Source: Theocolax elegans (taxonomy: Eukaryota; Arthropoda; Insecta; Hymenoptera; Cerocephalidae). From it: 64,000 nucleotides of DNA. Numbering within the stretch: the stretch's first letter is position 1; every line of letters starts with the position of its first letter. The notes under the pieces are model-generated. The model ran no database searches and was not told where the DNA came from. It was given only the letters and a program-made list of their open reading frames with translations. Below are positions 24,391-36,100 of this stretch, piece by piece. The stretch is taken from NCBI GenBank assembly GCA_026168455.1, contig CM047429.1:53327027-53391026 (forward strand), read 5' to 3'. A program made the position numbers and the translations under genes.

Positions 24391-27300
24391 TTTTCTATGC
24401 TACACGCGTACACGTTTTTATGGAACTTATTTTAATACCACGAAATAGCGAAAATGAAAGTAGGTCTCTCACTTTTAACTTTCTTGTTTATATCTATCAT
24501 ATCAGTGATAGTATACACGATAAGCGTACGTGCCGTTGTAAAAAAAAAAAGATTTTCTATAAACTTTATGAACCCTACAGTTTTTATTAAAAATTTATTA
24601 AATTATAAATAAATAACTATATATATAAATGTATATATTTTAATGATACACCGGCAATAAAATATTTTAAATATATTTTTATAGACAATATTTCCCTGTT
24701 TATGTTTTAATATGAGGTATCATAATATAATTTAAATCAATTTTAATAACTGCGTTAAAATGTCAATATATTCTAATTTTTTAATTATAATTATTTTACA
24801 GTCGTACTTTATGTAATGAAATTTAAATGTTAAATTTGTTTTTAATAGTCTATAGAATATGAATACATTTATAAATTTATAACGTATTTTCATAGCACAT
24901 ATGAAATTGTATTTCTGCAAATTGCACTGGTCTTCATACATAGATATTCATGAAAGCTTAAAATATAATTTTAATGTGTATGGTATTCAAGCAAAAATTA
25001 TTAAGAATATTATTTTTATAAATACAAATAATTAAAACGAATAAAATTTAGAAACTATACTGATTAAGTAACGCATAAGTAACTGCTTATGCGTTAATAA
25101 AGTATTTTAGAAGCTCTAAAATAATAAAAATATTAACAATAGTTAAAATTTAAATTATTGATTTACATATGATGATTATGTGTATAGATGTAAATGTTTA
25201 TTCTATATTTACCGAGTATTTTCGTAATATAGACATGAAATTAGACAAACGCAGTATAGTAAATGAAGTGTATAATATATAGTTTCTATAATTTGTTAAA
25301 ATCATTGTCCCATTTACTGTAATTTATTATATCCTACGATTAATTTAATTAATTATTAAATATTTAGTAATACAATTAAATACTTAATTATATTTTTGGA
25401 GTTATATAGATGTAAATAAAAGTACTCATATCCTAGATTATCGTAAACCTTACAAAAAAAATATACTTGCGCACAGGAATTAGGAGGTAGTAAAAGTCAG
25501 TTTAAAAGCCGATAGGGATCACGAACATTATTTTGTGCGAGCGAGTAGTCGACAATATTTTCTAGATCACGTTGACCCAAACATCGTAAGGCAAACAATA
25601 CCTCGACGTAGAATATGTTTTAGACAAAGTTGATCACGTATATCGTATAGAGACTGTCGTATCCATTGACGAATAGATACTGGTAATCGGGCGTAACATT
25701 GATGAATCGCAGGAGAAAAACTGCACGAGCACCACAGACTTTAGAACGGTGTTGCGTTCTACTGCATTAATCAGTGGATCAGAGGATCTGTGGTCTCAGC
25801 GCGTCCCTCGGATATTTATAACAACGATCGATACTCTAAAAGATGCATACGCGTTAAACTGTCCAATGGATGCCAGCACTGGCCAAGGGTGTCCTAACCG
25901 ATGTATGGCAACACCTTCCTAATCGTTAGGTTCTTCCGTTTATACATACTTATACACTATGATTGGGAAAAGATACATATTACATTTAAAAATGGAACTT
26001 TGCTTCCTATAAAAATAGGGTTATATAAATACAATAAACAACATAAAAAATAAAATATAAAAAAATTGTTGATACAATACAGAGTTTAAAATCTGCATAT
26101 ATTAAGAAAACACCTCTTTTAGATTAAAAATTTAAGAATTAATATTATTCTGATAACAAATGGCCGAGTTTGACTGACAAATTCACTAATTTTCTAAGAA
26201 ATCCATTAGCTAGAAGAAAAATATCGAAGTATTATCGACTGTTTGGTAAAGTTGTTTTTAATTTGCTCATCGAGACCCGCTGATTTAATAAATTTTATTT
26301 ATTTTCTATTGGTTTTGTTACTGATTTCTTAATTCATGTTTCCATCACTCATCTATGTTATTTATATTAATGAGTCATTACACAGTTTTCGATTGAGAAT
26401 AATAAAAATATGAGCTAGTTTATTTTTGCCAACGAAATTTTGCAAAAAAATCGAGGTAAAATAGTCATAATATTAGGGAAGGAGTAATATCAATTTCCAC
26501 TAGATGATTATACATTGGTAGTATATACATATATGCATATACATGCTCAATATTAAATTTAATATAAGAATAAGTAAAAAATGTAAGGGTATAGTAGATA
26601 AAGTATCATATCACCAACTTGTCATATTTAAGCTCAATCGGCTGAAAAATGGATCGAAGGAAGTTGAGTTACAGTGTACAGTGGACACTGATGCAATAAC
26701 GAATAGAGCTATACTAACAGATGACTATTGCAAGCACGAGAAGCTTTCAATATTGCGAATAGCCTCCGCGCTGTACGGTTCATTTAGTCCTTTGCCCGAA
26801 TGGCGATCGTGTCTCAAGGCCACGTCATAATTTGTCGGTACTATCGTCGGGTGCGCTCGGCTGCGGGACCCGTAAGCGCGCACCAGAAAATGCACGCGTT
26901 TCACGGCTCGACGGCTCATTGCCAGTAATTTAGCGCGCTCGCTTGCAGATGAGAGATGACCGAGAATTTATGCGCACCCGGTCTGCTACCCTCTCTCTAC
27001 TCTTGAAAAAATTCACCTCTTTCCGGCTCTTTTACACTTAAAAGTGTCATACAATTTTTCAACCTTTTACCGTGCTTTCTTCATTTCATTATCATTTCAT
27101 CCTTCTACAGATTTTACAAATGCTTTTTTAAATATTGCCAACTACATACAGGCAAAGATAATCATTATCTGTTTATAAAAAATGTACACATGTAAATAAA
27201 TAAATAAATAAACACACATATATATATCAGCAAATTTATAGGTAATTTAATCATTATGAAAGATAGAACTAATTAGCTCACGTATATAATTAATTTATTG

Positions 27301-28279
27301 ATTAAATATCTGACCGTAACACACAATATTATTCGTTTCCTATTTTCTACCTATCGATAAAAATAGAGAGAACTCTGCTGATCTTAAGGGAGATCTACCC
27401 GTTCGTAGTTAAAGCTGTCCACTATACGGTACGAAATGCTTACTCTTTTCTCGAATTGCTTTTTTTCTTGTATTACACTCTGCAACATAAATACATAAAT
27501 ACATTTTCAATGAAACTAAATAAATAATTTAAAATAGTTAACTAAATCTTTTACTAAAATGTTTGCCTGATTTTGTCCCCGGTAATTCAAAGCACGCACG
27601 CGAAAATGTTAGAAAACAATTTCTATAGATAAAGTATTTTGTATCCTTCTTTGAAATTTGATTCAATTGTGTACATTTCGATTGTGTAGATCAAAAAAAT
27701 ACCGTTTACGTGTTCGCACTACATTTGAGAATTTATCGTCTTGTTGATCGAGAATTGAATTAAAAAAAATGATAGGATCGCATAAATAAAAAAGCAGACG
27801 TACAATTAATGGAGGTCAATAGTTAAGTAAAAATAACTACTTCAACGATGTCCATTCGCGAGACGGTAGTTCCGTCAAAGAATTTAGAAGTTCTCTAAGC
27901 ATGCGCGCGTCCATGGTTACGTATATATCTATAGGTATATTAGTGTATACATACACAAACGGGTTTACCCGTTTTCTTGTACACGAGATACACACGCAAG
28001 CCTTTCACGCGAGACTTCCGGGAAATGCAGTTGCCGTTCCCGGGGCTGGTGCACCCCGGCCGGCCCAGACGCAAGCTCCATTCGTAAAGACTAAAACCTC
28101 CCGAGGCGTATCGAACTTTTGGCAACTCGTAACTGTCTGGCCGCCTCTACCTACGAGTTGAGGGCTGCTCGATCAACTATCCCAATCCTCCTTCGTCTCA
28201 TCCTCCTATCCGATGAAAGTCTTGCTCCCAGACCAAGTCGCTAAGTCTTTAAATAAACGAGTCCCTCTTTTTCTTCTAG
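24391..28279. other. non-coding DNA upstream of the CELF exon (intron)
   Basis: AT-rich to about 25470. The segment 25480-25940 has more balanced composition and reads like a decayed gene fragment, probably an old transposon, but no family could be named. 26800-27000 and 27890-28200 are GC-richer. A perfect 11-bp inverted repeat lies at 25069-25096. The last 25 bases before 28280 form the pyrimidine tract of the CELF acceptor. No exon for the first half of RRM1 was found here, so it must be farther upstream, beyond the window. Confidence 0.5.
25069..25096. other. perfect short hairpin
   Basis: TAACGCATAAG at 25069-25079 and CTTATGCGTTA at 25086-25096 are exact reverse complements around a 6-base loop. 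In AT-rich DNA an 11-bp perfect stem with two CpGs is uncommon, but no function is evident. Confidence 0.6.
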
Positions 28280-28362
28280 GTTGCTGCTTCGTTACGTTCT
28301 ACACAAGGAAAGCTGCACTGGCTGCTCAGAACGCGCTACACAACATCAAGACCTTTCACGGG
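28280..28362 (+). CDS. CELF: CELF1/2-type (bruno family) gene, internal exon, second half of RRM1
   Basis: The exon is 83 bp, with acceptor 'tttttcttctag' (AG at 28278-28279) and donor GTAAGT at 28363. It enters with two bases of a split Gly codon and ends on a complete codon. The translation begins [14 protein letters not shown] and continues through NALHNIK. It holds the RNP1-type core (GCCFVTF) and following helix of the first RNA-recognition motif of CELF1/CELF2 and insect bruno proteins. CELF3-6 proteins read differently at these positions, so this is the CELF1/2 (arrest/bruno) side of the family. These nuclear and cytoplasmic proteins bind GU-rich RNA and control alternative splicing, mRNA decay and translation. 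From memory, 83 bp is also the size of the corresponding vertebrate exon. The last residues, TFHG, differ from the LPG commonly seen here. The upstream exon carrying the first half of RRM1 is not in the window. Confidence 0.93.
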
Positions 28363-29824
28363 GTAAGTCGATTGTGTAAACTTACTTTAATGGCTGCCAA
28401 GGAATTTTGATCGAATCAAAAACTTGATGCAGCGAATTACGAACAAAAGGGACATCACCCTAAAGGTGAAATCCGTACCGATTTACGCCCTCGGCAATTA
28501 TAACGAATCCTTTACTTTCCAAGACTACGATGTTTCCAAACTTTCCAACTATAATTGCGCACTATTCGTATTTAGTGTCTACCTTTTTCAATCGTTATTT
28601 AATCTTTATCTTCAATATATTACTATAGTACCCATTAATCTACACGTATACCTCAACAAAGCCGCATAAATATTAATTTGATTAAAATACATGTTTCCCA
28701 TTTTTATTATTTCAGAGATTATGGACTTTAGAACATTCGCTTAAATTTTTACATAATTTCTATTTCGTTTAAATTTAAATAATCAACGTGTAAAATATTC
28801 CATTGTAAAAGTATGCGAAAATTTTACGTTCAGTTTTCGTAGCGGAGTATTCCGCCTAATTTCATTCGGTAACATAAATTTTCCGTAAATCTTACGTAAA
28901 GATATAACGCCAGGAAGACTTATATATGTATGGAAAAATTTTTCATTCTATTTCACTAATCCGTACAACGAACAAATTATTACTATTTACCTCCAATATC
29001 TTGTACATAAAATATGGAACTATTTTAAATAAAATAGTAATTTGTACAATACATTCTAGTTTTATAATAATAATAATAATAATCATAGAACCATTTTAGT
29101 CCTACATAGGTAGGTTTTGATTGATAAAAACTAACTTTTTGTATATTCAATTTATAGTACTATGCAACATGTCAAGCGAAATTTCAATGAGTGTTAAAAA
29201 GAAAAATACAATGAAGGTCGGGTGTCATCAAAATTCTTTTGTCAATCGTATAATGAACAAAATAGCACGAGGTACAAAAACTAAATTTCGATCTTTCATT
29301 GATGAGAGAACTTTTATCCATTCACATATTTTAAATTTTGTCGACAAAATAGTAATAAAATAAAAAACTGTACCTATCACCATACAGTTACAAAATAGTA
29401 TTTTGTATATAATACTCGACGAACAGTATTGAAAATTTAATAAAAATACTCGAGATAAAAGTTTATATTTTTATATGAACCTTTTCAATCTGATGAAATT
29501 CAATTATTATGATCCAGATTCATATACGTAATATCTATAAGGTAATAACGAAATTAATATCGCACTATACAACATAATAAAATTAAATTGTTTCGTTCAA
29601 AATGATTATAAACTTGTCTAGGGTCAGTTGAAATTCCCTTTTTAAAGCATTTTAATAATACCCATCTTAGTAAAGAAATATTTTAATTTTATTGGTAATA
29701 GTTAAACGAAACGTTTAATTCGGATGAGTATAAAGGCCGCGTAAAATGGATCGTGCATATTAATAGACGAATAACACAATCGAATTTACGTATCGATTCT
29801 GCGTAACATAAAATAAATTAGATT

Positions 29825-29883
29825 AATAAACCGATGCCAATTAATTGTCACTTATCTTCCTCGTACTTTCATAACACATTGTC
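29825..29883. other. stretch resembling 19943-19985
   Basis: The words 'accgatgccaattaattgtcac' variants and 'cttcctc' recur in the same order as at 19943-19985, with scattered mismatches. It may be an old dispersed repeat or a duplicated regulatory module. Weak. Confidence 0.3.
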
Positions 29884-30063
29884 ATTGCATAAGTTTTTGA
29901 TAAAGTCGATAAATCAACAGTAGTTTTACCACAATATAATGCGTATTTATATAAATGTGCAGTAAAACATAAAATGTCAATATAGCAACTATCTTTTTAA
30001 AGAAAAAATTAGATAAACATTGAAAGAATATAGATAATAATATATAGGAAAGAGCAAGTACTA

Positions 30064-31200
30064 AGTATGTTCTAAAAGTGTCGTAAAACCATAGCGAGCG
30101 GAGTTCTCCCTGAATTTGAGGAAAGGTAAACATAAGCCGTCGGTGGGTTCACCTCCGAGTTTCATATAGCAGACCGGATGTTTAAAGAGGCGCAAGCCAA
30201 GCCGGACTCCAACCTGATAATAGGTATATATCTGTTGAGCGTTCGACATACAATGCCTCGGCGCTGTCAAGTTACAGTCGCGGCCGTGCGACGCCGCCAC
30301 CATGCGCGCTAACCGAGCAGCAACAGCTCTCGACTCGTTTATTTATCGCCGGTCGAAACCGAATAACTTTCCGTCGCTGCGCAGTCGTATTATATATATA
30401 CCGAGGCTATACCATTGCGCTTTGGTTTGAACAAGCACTATTGTTCAATGAAAATAAAAAAAGAACGCAACGAGGAAATAATAAAAATGCCCTTGCTGGG
30501 AAGGTCGAACCTATTTTGTGCAACAAATTGACGAGAAAAACTGGGTATATGCAAAACAAAAAAAAAAGGATCAAAGTTTTTTTTGGAGTACGTCGCGTAA
30601 AAAACAATGTATAGTTATACGCGCGCTTGGGAAATTCACGAGAAAATGAGAGTCGGCGCGAGCCGGATCGTGCTGACAAAAAAGAGGGAAAGAATAATGG
30701 TTTGAAAAGAGGTAAAGGAGAACCCGAGGGTGAAGGGGGTTAAAAGATGGAGAAGCAAGATCCATGCATTTGAAGGAGTTTAGCTTTCCTCGTATCGGAT
30801 TTCGTTTCCGCGAGTGGTCTGTTCCAGCTCATGCGCTTACTCTTGTGGAGAAAGAGAGAGGAAAGAAAGAGGGAGACGGACCGAGAGACCGAGAGACCGA
30901 GAGGGAAACGTGGGGAACAGAGGAGGGAAGAAAAGGAAATGCAAGCCGGGGACGGTGCGCGCTCTTTTGTGTGACAGCTTCTACGACAGGAAATTTATCC
31001 TCTCCTGCTCAATGTTCGATTTTTGCGTATTTCATAAATCACCTAGCGCGTCTATTTTTCATCCAGGCCTCTTTCACTTTGCTTTTGCCGTTGCCACACC
31101 GCCGCAACATGCGAAAAACTACATCGGTTTAAGGATACAGGACTTTCGAATTTCCAATTTTTTACATTTGTCATTCGGATTATTTTTCTTTTGTTTATCC
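30064..31200. other. GC-richer intronic island
   Basis: The segments 30080-30330 and 30600-31130 are richer in GC and CpG than the surrounding intron, and include a purine-rich stretch at 30845-30950. Open frames on both strands overlap one another and show no family resemblance. It is a candidate enhancer or alternative-promoter region, with nothing more specific visible. Confidence 0.35.
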
Positions 31201-31707
31201 ATATGTACACCTACAGACACACGCGCGCACATGCACACAATAGTATGTATTTCCTTTCGAGTTAATAACATCCTAAGAAAAGTGTATCTCTGTAAATTTC
31301 TCCCAATAGAACATTACTGCTTTAAAGACAAAACTGAGTAAATTAAACAGTGTGCAGTGTAACACTAATATAATCTCAATTTTCCTTTTTAGTAAAATAT
31401 TACTGATAATGAATTCAAGTATTATTTTAAGTCTCTAACGAAGTAAGAAAGAGCACAGATTTATTATACTTAAATGTTCTAAATTAATTTTTGCATCATT
31501 TAAATATTTAAATAATAATATTCACTACGAAAAAGGAAAATTTGTCTTATTATAGTTTAATTCGTGCATTAATTATAAATAACACATAAACACTGAAGTG
31601 AAACGATATTTATTCCTTTCGGTGTACGTTTAATAAATATTTTATTAATTTAAAAAATTATTTTTGTATATAAATTTTTTCCGATAATATGTATACTTAT
31701 ATATATA

Positions 31708-32046
31708 TGTAAGGAAAACATCCTTAGTCTATTTGAATTGCGCGCGTGTAGGTCGGTAAATCAAATCTTTTAATATACCGACAGGTAAAATTTGCAGACA
31801 AGAATTGGCACGTGTCAATTAGTACGGTTAATAAAGATATACCGAAAACAATGAATAAAACTTTATAAAAGTAATCTAAAGACAACCTTGTGAATAATAA
31901 CATTGAATGTTGTTTCTTTGTTATTTACAGGTAAATAAACATTATTTATTAAGTATGTAATTATATTTTGTATAAAATAATAAAATTCTTTGTTATTTAC
32001 AGAGAAACAATTCATGTATTATTCTAACCTATAACCTATGAACATT
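31708..32046 (+). repeat. 5' LTR
   Basis: Starts TGTAAGG and matches the 3' LTR base for base over about 339 bp at a constant offset of 4624, by eye. A TATA box (TATAAAAG, 31864-31871) suits the LTR promoter, putting the RNA start roughly 30 bases later. AATAAA words at 31934-31939 and 31979-31984 could serve as poly(A) signals. A 17-base direct repeat 'ttctttgttatttacag' occurs at 31914-31930 and 31986-32002. The 3' end may be the TGAACA at 32044 or up to 5 bases later. No primer-binding site matching a tRNA was recognised just downstream. Confidence 0.95.
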
Positions 32047-32075
32047 ATAAAACAACATTCTCGTTGAAAATCACA

Positions 32076-33197
32076 ATGGACAAGTTGCAATTTAAGTTTA
32101 CGTTGCTAGAAGCCTCGGATGGAAAATCCAACATATTATGTGTAACCAGACTCACCACGCCAGACGGTCGTGTGTATAAAATTCCACACGATTACATGAA
32201 TGCAATCTACCACGAGGAGCTCGCTAAAACGCCTACGTTTAATAAGGTAAAGAAAGCATTAAAACAAAGACACCAAATGAGACAAGTATGGATTACTTTA
32301 ACTAAAGAATTAAAAAATACTTATTTTGATAAAGAAGGAAATGTACAATTTAACGATGAATATTTAGAAGAATTGATTGAAAACAAAAATACTAGTGACG
32401 TGACAGCGAATGCAGCAGAAATACCATTAGTACAACTATTACAGAAATTACTTGAAAAAAGCGAAGAAAAATCGGAAAAAATAAACATTGGAAAATTAGC
32501 TAAAGAATTTACAATTGAAAAATTTGATGGTAAAAATTCGAATGCGAATCAATGGATGATTGAATTTGAAAAAGAATGTGAACGGTTTAATTTAAACATT
32601 GATAACAAAAAAATTGAAATTTTAAAATCTTTTATGGAAAAGGGGGCCGCAGATTGGTATAGTTGTACACTTCTCAAGCTTACAATTGAAGCAAATTGGG
32701 AAGAGTGGAAACAAAATTTTTGTAATACATTTGCCAGTAAAGGATGGTCTCAAATAAAATATGCATTAGCATTTAAATATCAGACAGGTTCATTGTTAGA
32801 ATACTCTATAAAAAAAGAAAAAATTTTATTGCTAGTAAGAAAAACTATTGACAATGAAACGTTGATAGATCTGATTGCTATAGGTCTGCCAAATTATATA
32901 ATTGATAAAATTGATAGAGAAAAATTAACAAAAACTGAAGACCTACATAATGAAATAAGTAAATTAGAACATTTAATGTACAAAAAAAATTTAGATATGA
33001 AAAAGAATAAACCAAACACAAAAGAGAAAAGTGAAAAAACACCTTGCAAAATATGTAAAGAAAAAGAAAAAGGAACACGTTTTCATTCTGAAACTGAATG
33101 CTGGTTTAAAGATCAAGAAAATAGAATTAATAAGGTCAAACAAGTAAATAATTTAACTTTAGACGTAGAACTAAGTGATGAAAATCCAAAAAACTAA
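32076..33197 (+). CDS. gag: retrotransposon Gag polyprotein
   Basis: 373 residues from the ATG at 32076; the frame is open a little upstream (from 32064) but has no earlier ATG there. The N-terminal ~100 residues contain no motif I recognise. The middle resembles the retrotransposon Gag capsid region (an 'ANQWMIEFE...' segment followed by 'ADWY' and 'W..W...F...F'). Near the C terminus is a zinc-knuckle-like C-X2-C-X9-H-X4-C (C324, C327, H337, C342), with a longer Cys-His gap than the usual CX2CX4HX4C. Gag packages the element's RNA into virus-like particles. The ORF ends just after a -1 slippery heptamer, through which pol is expected to be translated. No disruption was seen. Confidence 0.95.
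   Translation: MDKLQFKFTLLEASDGKSNILCVTRLTTPDGRVYKIPHDYMNAIYHEELAKTPTFNKVKKALKQRHQMRQVWITLTKELKNTYFDKEGNVQFNDEYLEELIENKNTSDVTANAAEIPLVQLLQKLLEKSEEKSEKINIGKLAKEFTIEKFDGKNSNANQWMIEFEKECERFNLNIDNKKIEILKSFMEKGAADWYSCTLLKLTIEANWEEWKQNFCNTFASKGWSQIKYALAFKYQTGSLLEYSIKKEKILLLVRKTIDNETLIDLIAIGLPNYIIDKIDREKLTKTEDLHNEISKLEHLMYKKNLDMKKNKPNTKEKSEKTPCKICKEKEKGTRFHSETECWFKDQENRINKVKQVNNLTLDVELSDENPKN
33188..33194 (+). promoter_or_regulatory. -1 ribosomal frameshift slippery site A_AAA_AAC
   Basis: In the gag frame this reads as the last base of CCA, then AAA, AAC, then the UAA stop at 33195. Pol is in the -1 frame, which is closed by TGA at 33179-33181 and open from 33182. The two frames thus overlap by only 16 bases, and this canonical X_XXY_YYZ heptamer falls within them. 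That position is strong evidence for a Gag-Pol fusion made by -1 frameshifting. A downstream stimulatory RNA structure is expected but was not modelled. Confidence 0.9.
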
Positions 33198-36100
33198 TAA
33201 TACCACCATTGATTGAACTCCCAATAAAATTAAATGATATTTTAAAAATATCTGCTATCTATGATCCAGGATCAAATGTTACATTAATAAATTCAAAATT
33301 ACTAAATTTAAAATCTACAAATAATGATATAAAAAAAGAAAAAACAAATTTGAGAACAATTAATGGTGTGTATAAAACAGATGGATTAATAAAAATAAAA
33401 ATAAAGATTCTAAATATAGAGGATCACATGAATGTGTTCATAATAAATAATAAAAATTTCAAACATGACTTTCTAATAGGATTAGATTGTATAAAGAAAT
33501 TCAGACTGATACAAAATGAAAAATTAGAGATAGAACAAAAACATTCCGAATCTAATGATATAATAAATGAGTATCAAATCAATTTTAATGAACACATTGA
33601 AATAAGCACCTTCAACGTTTCAACAAACCACTTAAAACGTGATGAAGAAAAAGTAATAAAGAACCTAATAGACAAATATAAAAATATATTTGCAAAAGAT
33701 AAATATGATATAGGTACTGTAAAAGATTACGAAGCTAGAATAGATTTGACAATAGATAAATACTGTAGTAAAAGACCATATAAATGTACAATCGAAGATA
33801 AAAAAGAAATAGAAGAACAAATTTCACAATTACTTAAAAGAAACCTAATAGAAGAATCATACAGCCCATTTGCTGCTCCAGTAACGTTAGCTTATAAAAG
33901 AGATGAAAATAAAAAATCTAGATTATGCATAGATTTTAGAGATTTAAATAAAATCATAATTCCTCAATCACAACCGTTTCCACTGATTGAAGACCTAGTA
34001 ATAAAGACAAGAAATTGCAGTTTTTTTTCAAAACTAGATATAAATTCAGCATTTTGGTCTATCCCTTTACGAATTGAAGACAGAAGAAAAACAGGCTTTG
34101 TGACCCAAGAAGGTCATTTTCAATGGACCTGTTTACCATTTGGTTTAAAAACATCACCAGCTATCTTCCAAAGAATTTTAAGCAATATAATAAGAAAAAA
34201 TAATTTATCAAATTTTACAGTCAATTACATAGATGACATATTAATATTTTCAAAATCTTTCAAAGAACATGTAGACCATCTATCACAACTATTAGATGCA
34301 ATTATGAAGGAAGGATTCCGATTGAAACTGTCAAAGTGCACATTTGCACTGGACTCTGTGCAATACTTAGGACATATAATTAAACATAACTCAATTTCTC
34401 CGATAAAAGATAATTTAATTTCCATAAGAAACTTTCCGGTCCCAGAAAATAAGAAAAATGTTCGACAATTTCTAGGAAAAATCAACTTTTATAACGAATA
34501 TGTACCAAAAACGTCTCTAATTTTAGAACCGCTGCATAACCTATTAAGAAAAAATCAAAAATTTGTTTGGTCAAAAGAATGTCAAGAAGCCTTCGAATAC
34601 ATGAAAAATTTCCTTTGCACTCAACCAGTATTAACTATATTTGATCCAGACTTACCAATACACATATACACAGATGCAAGTTTAAAAGGTATAGGTGCAA
34701 TATTAAAACAACCACAATTAAACGAGAATCCAATAACTGAAAAACCAGTAGCATATTTTTCAAAAAAACTGAATGAATCACAAAAAAGAAAAAAAGCAAT
34801 TTACTTAGAATGTATAGCAATAAAAGAAACAGTAAAGTATTGGCAACATTGGCTTATAGGCAAACATTTTAAAGTATTTTCAGATCATAAACCATTAGAA
34901 AAAATGAATATAAAAGCGAGAACAGATGAAGAGCTAGGCGATCTTACCTATTATTTATCACAGTTTGATTTCGAAATAATATACCGTCCAGGTAAAGATA
35001 ATTTAGAAGCAGACTGCTTAAGCAGAAATCCAGTATTAGAGTCTGAAGAAGACGAAGAGGATAAATTGAAGATTGTAAACTTAATTAGTTTAGAAGATAT
35101 TTTAGAGAATCAAAAAAAAAATAAAGAGATAGAATCCAACAAAGACAAACTAAAGTATAAAAATAATTTGTATTATAAAAAATCAAGAAACAAAGATAAA
35201 ATTTTCTTATCAGAAGAATTTAGTAAACAATTAATAAAAGACACGCATAAGAAATTTTGTCATATTGGAATAAACCAAATGAAAAATAAGATACTGCCGT
35301 ATTATACAGCAACAAATATATCTGAAAATATAAAGAAAGCCTGTAGATGTTGCGAAGTATGTATACAAAATAAGTCAAGAAGGCAAGACAAAATTGGGTT
35401 AATGTCACACCTTGGCCCTGCAAAAAAACCTTTTGAAATAGTCTCTATCGATACAATAGGTGGATTCGGTGGCTTAAGATCTACAAAAAAATATTTACAT
35501 CTCTTAGTAGATCACTTTACAAGATATGCTTGCATATTGACATCAAAAACACAAAATGCAAATGATTTCATTAAATTAACAGAAAATGTACTACGAGACC
35601 ATAATATTCAAATACTTCTAACAGATCAATATCCAGGTATAAATTCTAAAGAATTCAAAAATTTCTTAGAAGAAAAAGGGGTTACAATGATCTTTACAGG
35701 AATTAATGCACCATTTTCGAACGGTCTAAACGAAAGACTTAACCAAACTTTAGTAAATAAAATAAGATGTGCGATAAACGAAGAAAGAAAGAAGTGTGGA
35801 TGGACAACTATAGCAAGAAATTGCATAAACCAATACAATGAGACCGAGCACACGGTAACAAAATTTAGTCCGAAATATTTATTAAATGGTGAAGATACAT
35901 CAGCACTACCAAATGAACTAAAAAAGAATAGAGATTATAATCAACTGGAAAACGATAGAGAAACTGCATTTAAAAACAGTATAAAATACCATGAATATAA
36001 TAAGAAATTATATGACAAAAATAGAAAAGAACACGAATTTATGTTAGGAGATTTAGTATACATTGAAAATGGTAACCGAATGAACCGAAAGAAATTGGAT

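Noticed and set aside
25480..25940. Balanced-composition stretch that might be a decayed transposase or other gene on the minus strand
   Set aside because: Reverse-strand reading gives helix-like fragments but stops and frameshifts prevent naming any family. Kept only as a note in the region entry.
32064..32075. Gag start at the upstream TTG
   Set aside because: The first ATG in frame is at 32076; the upstream part is only four codons and no reason supports a non-ATG start.
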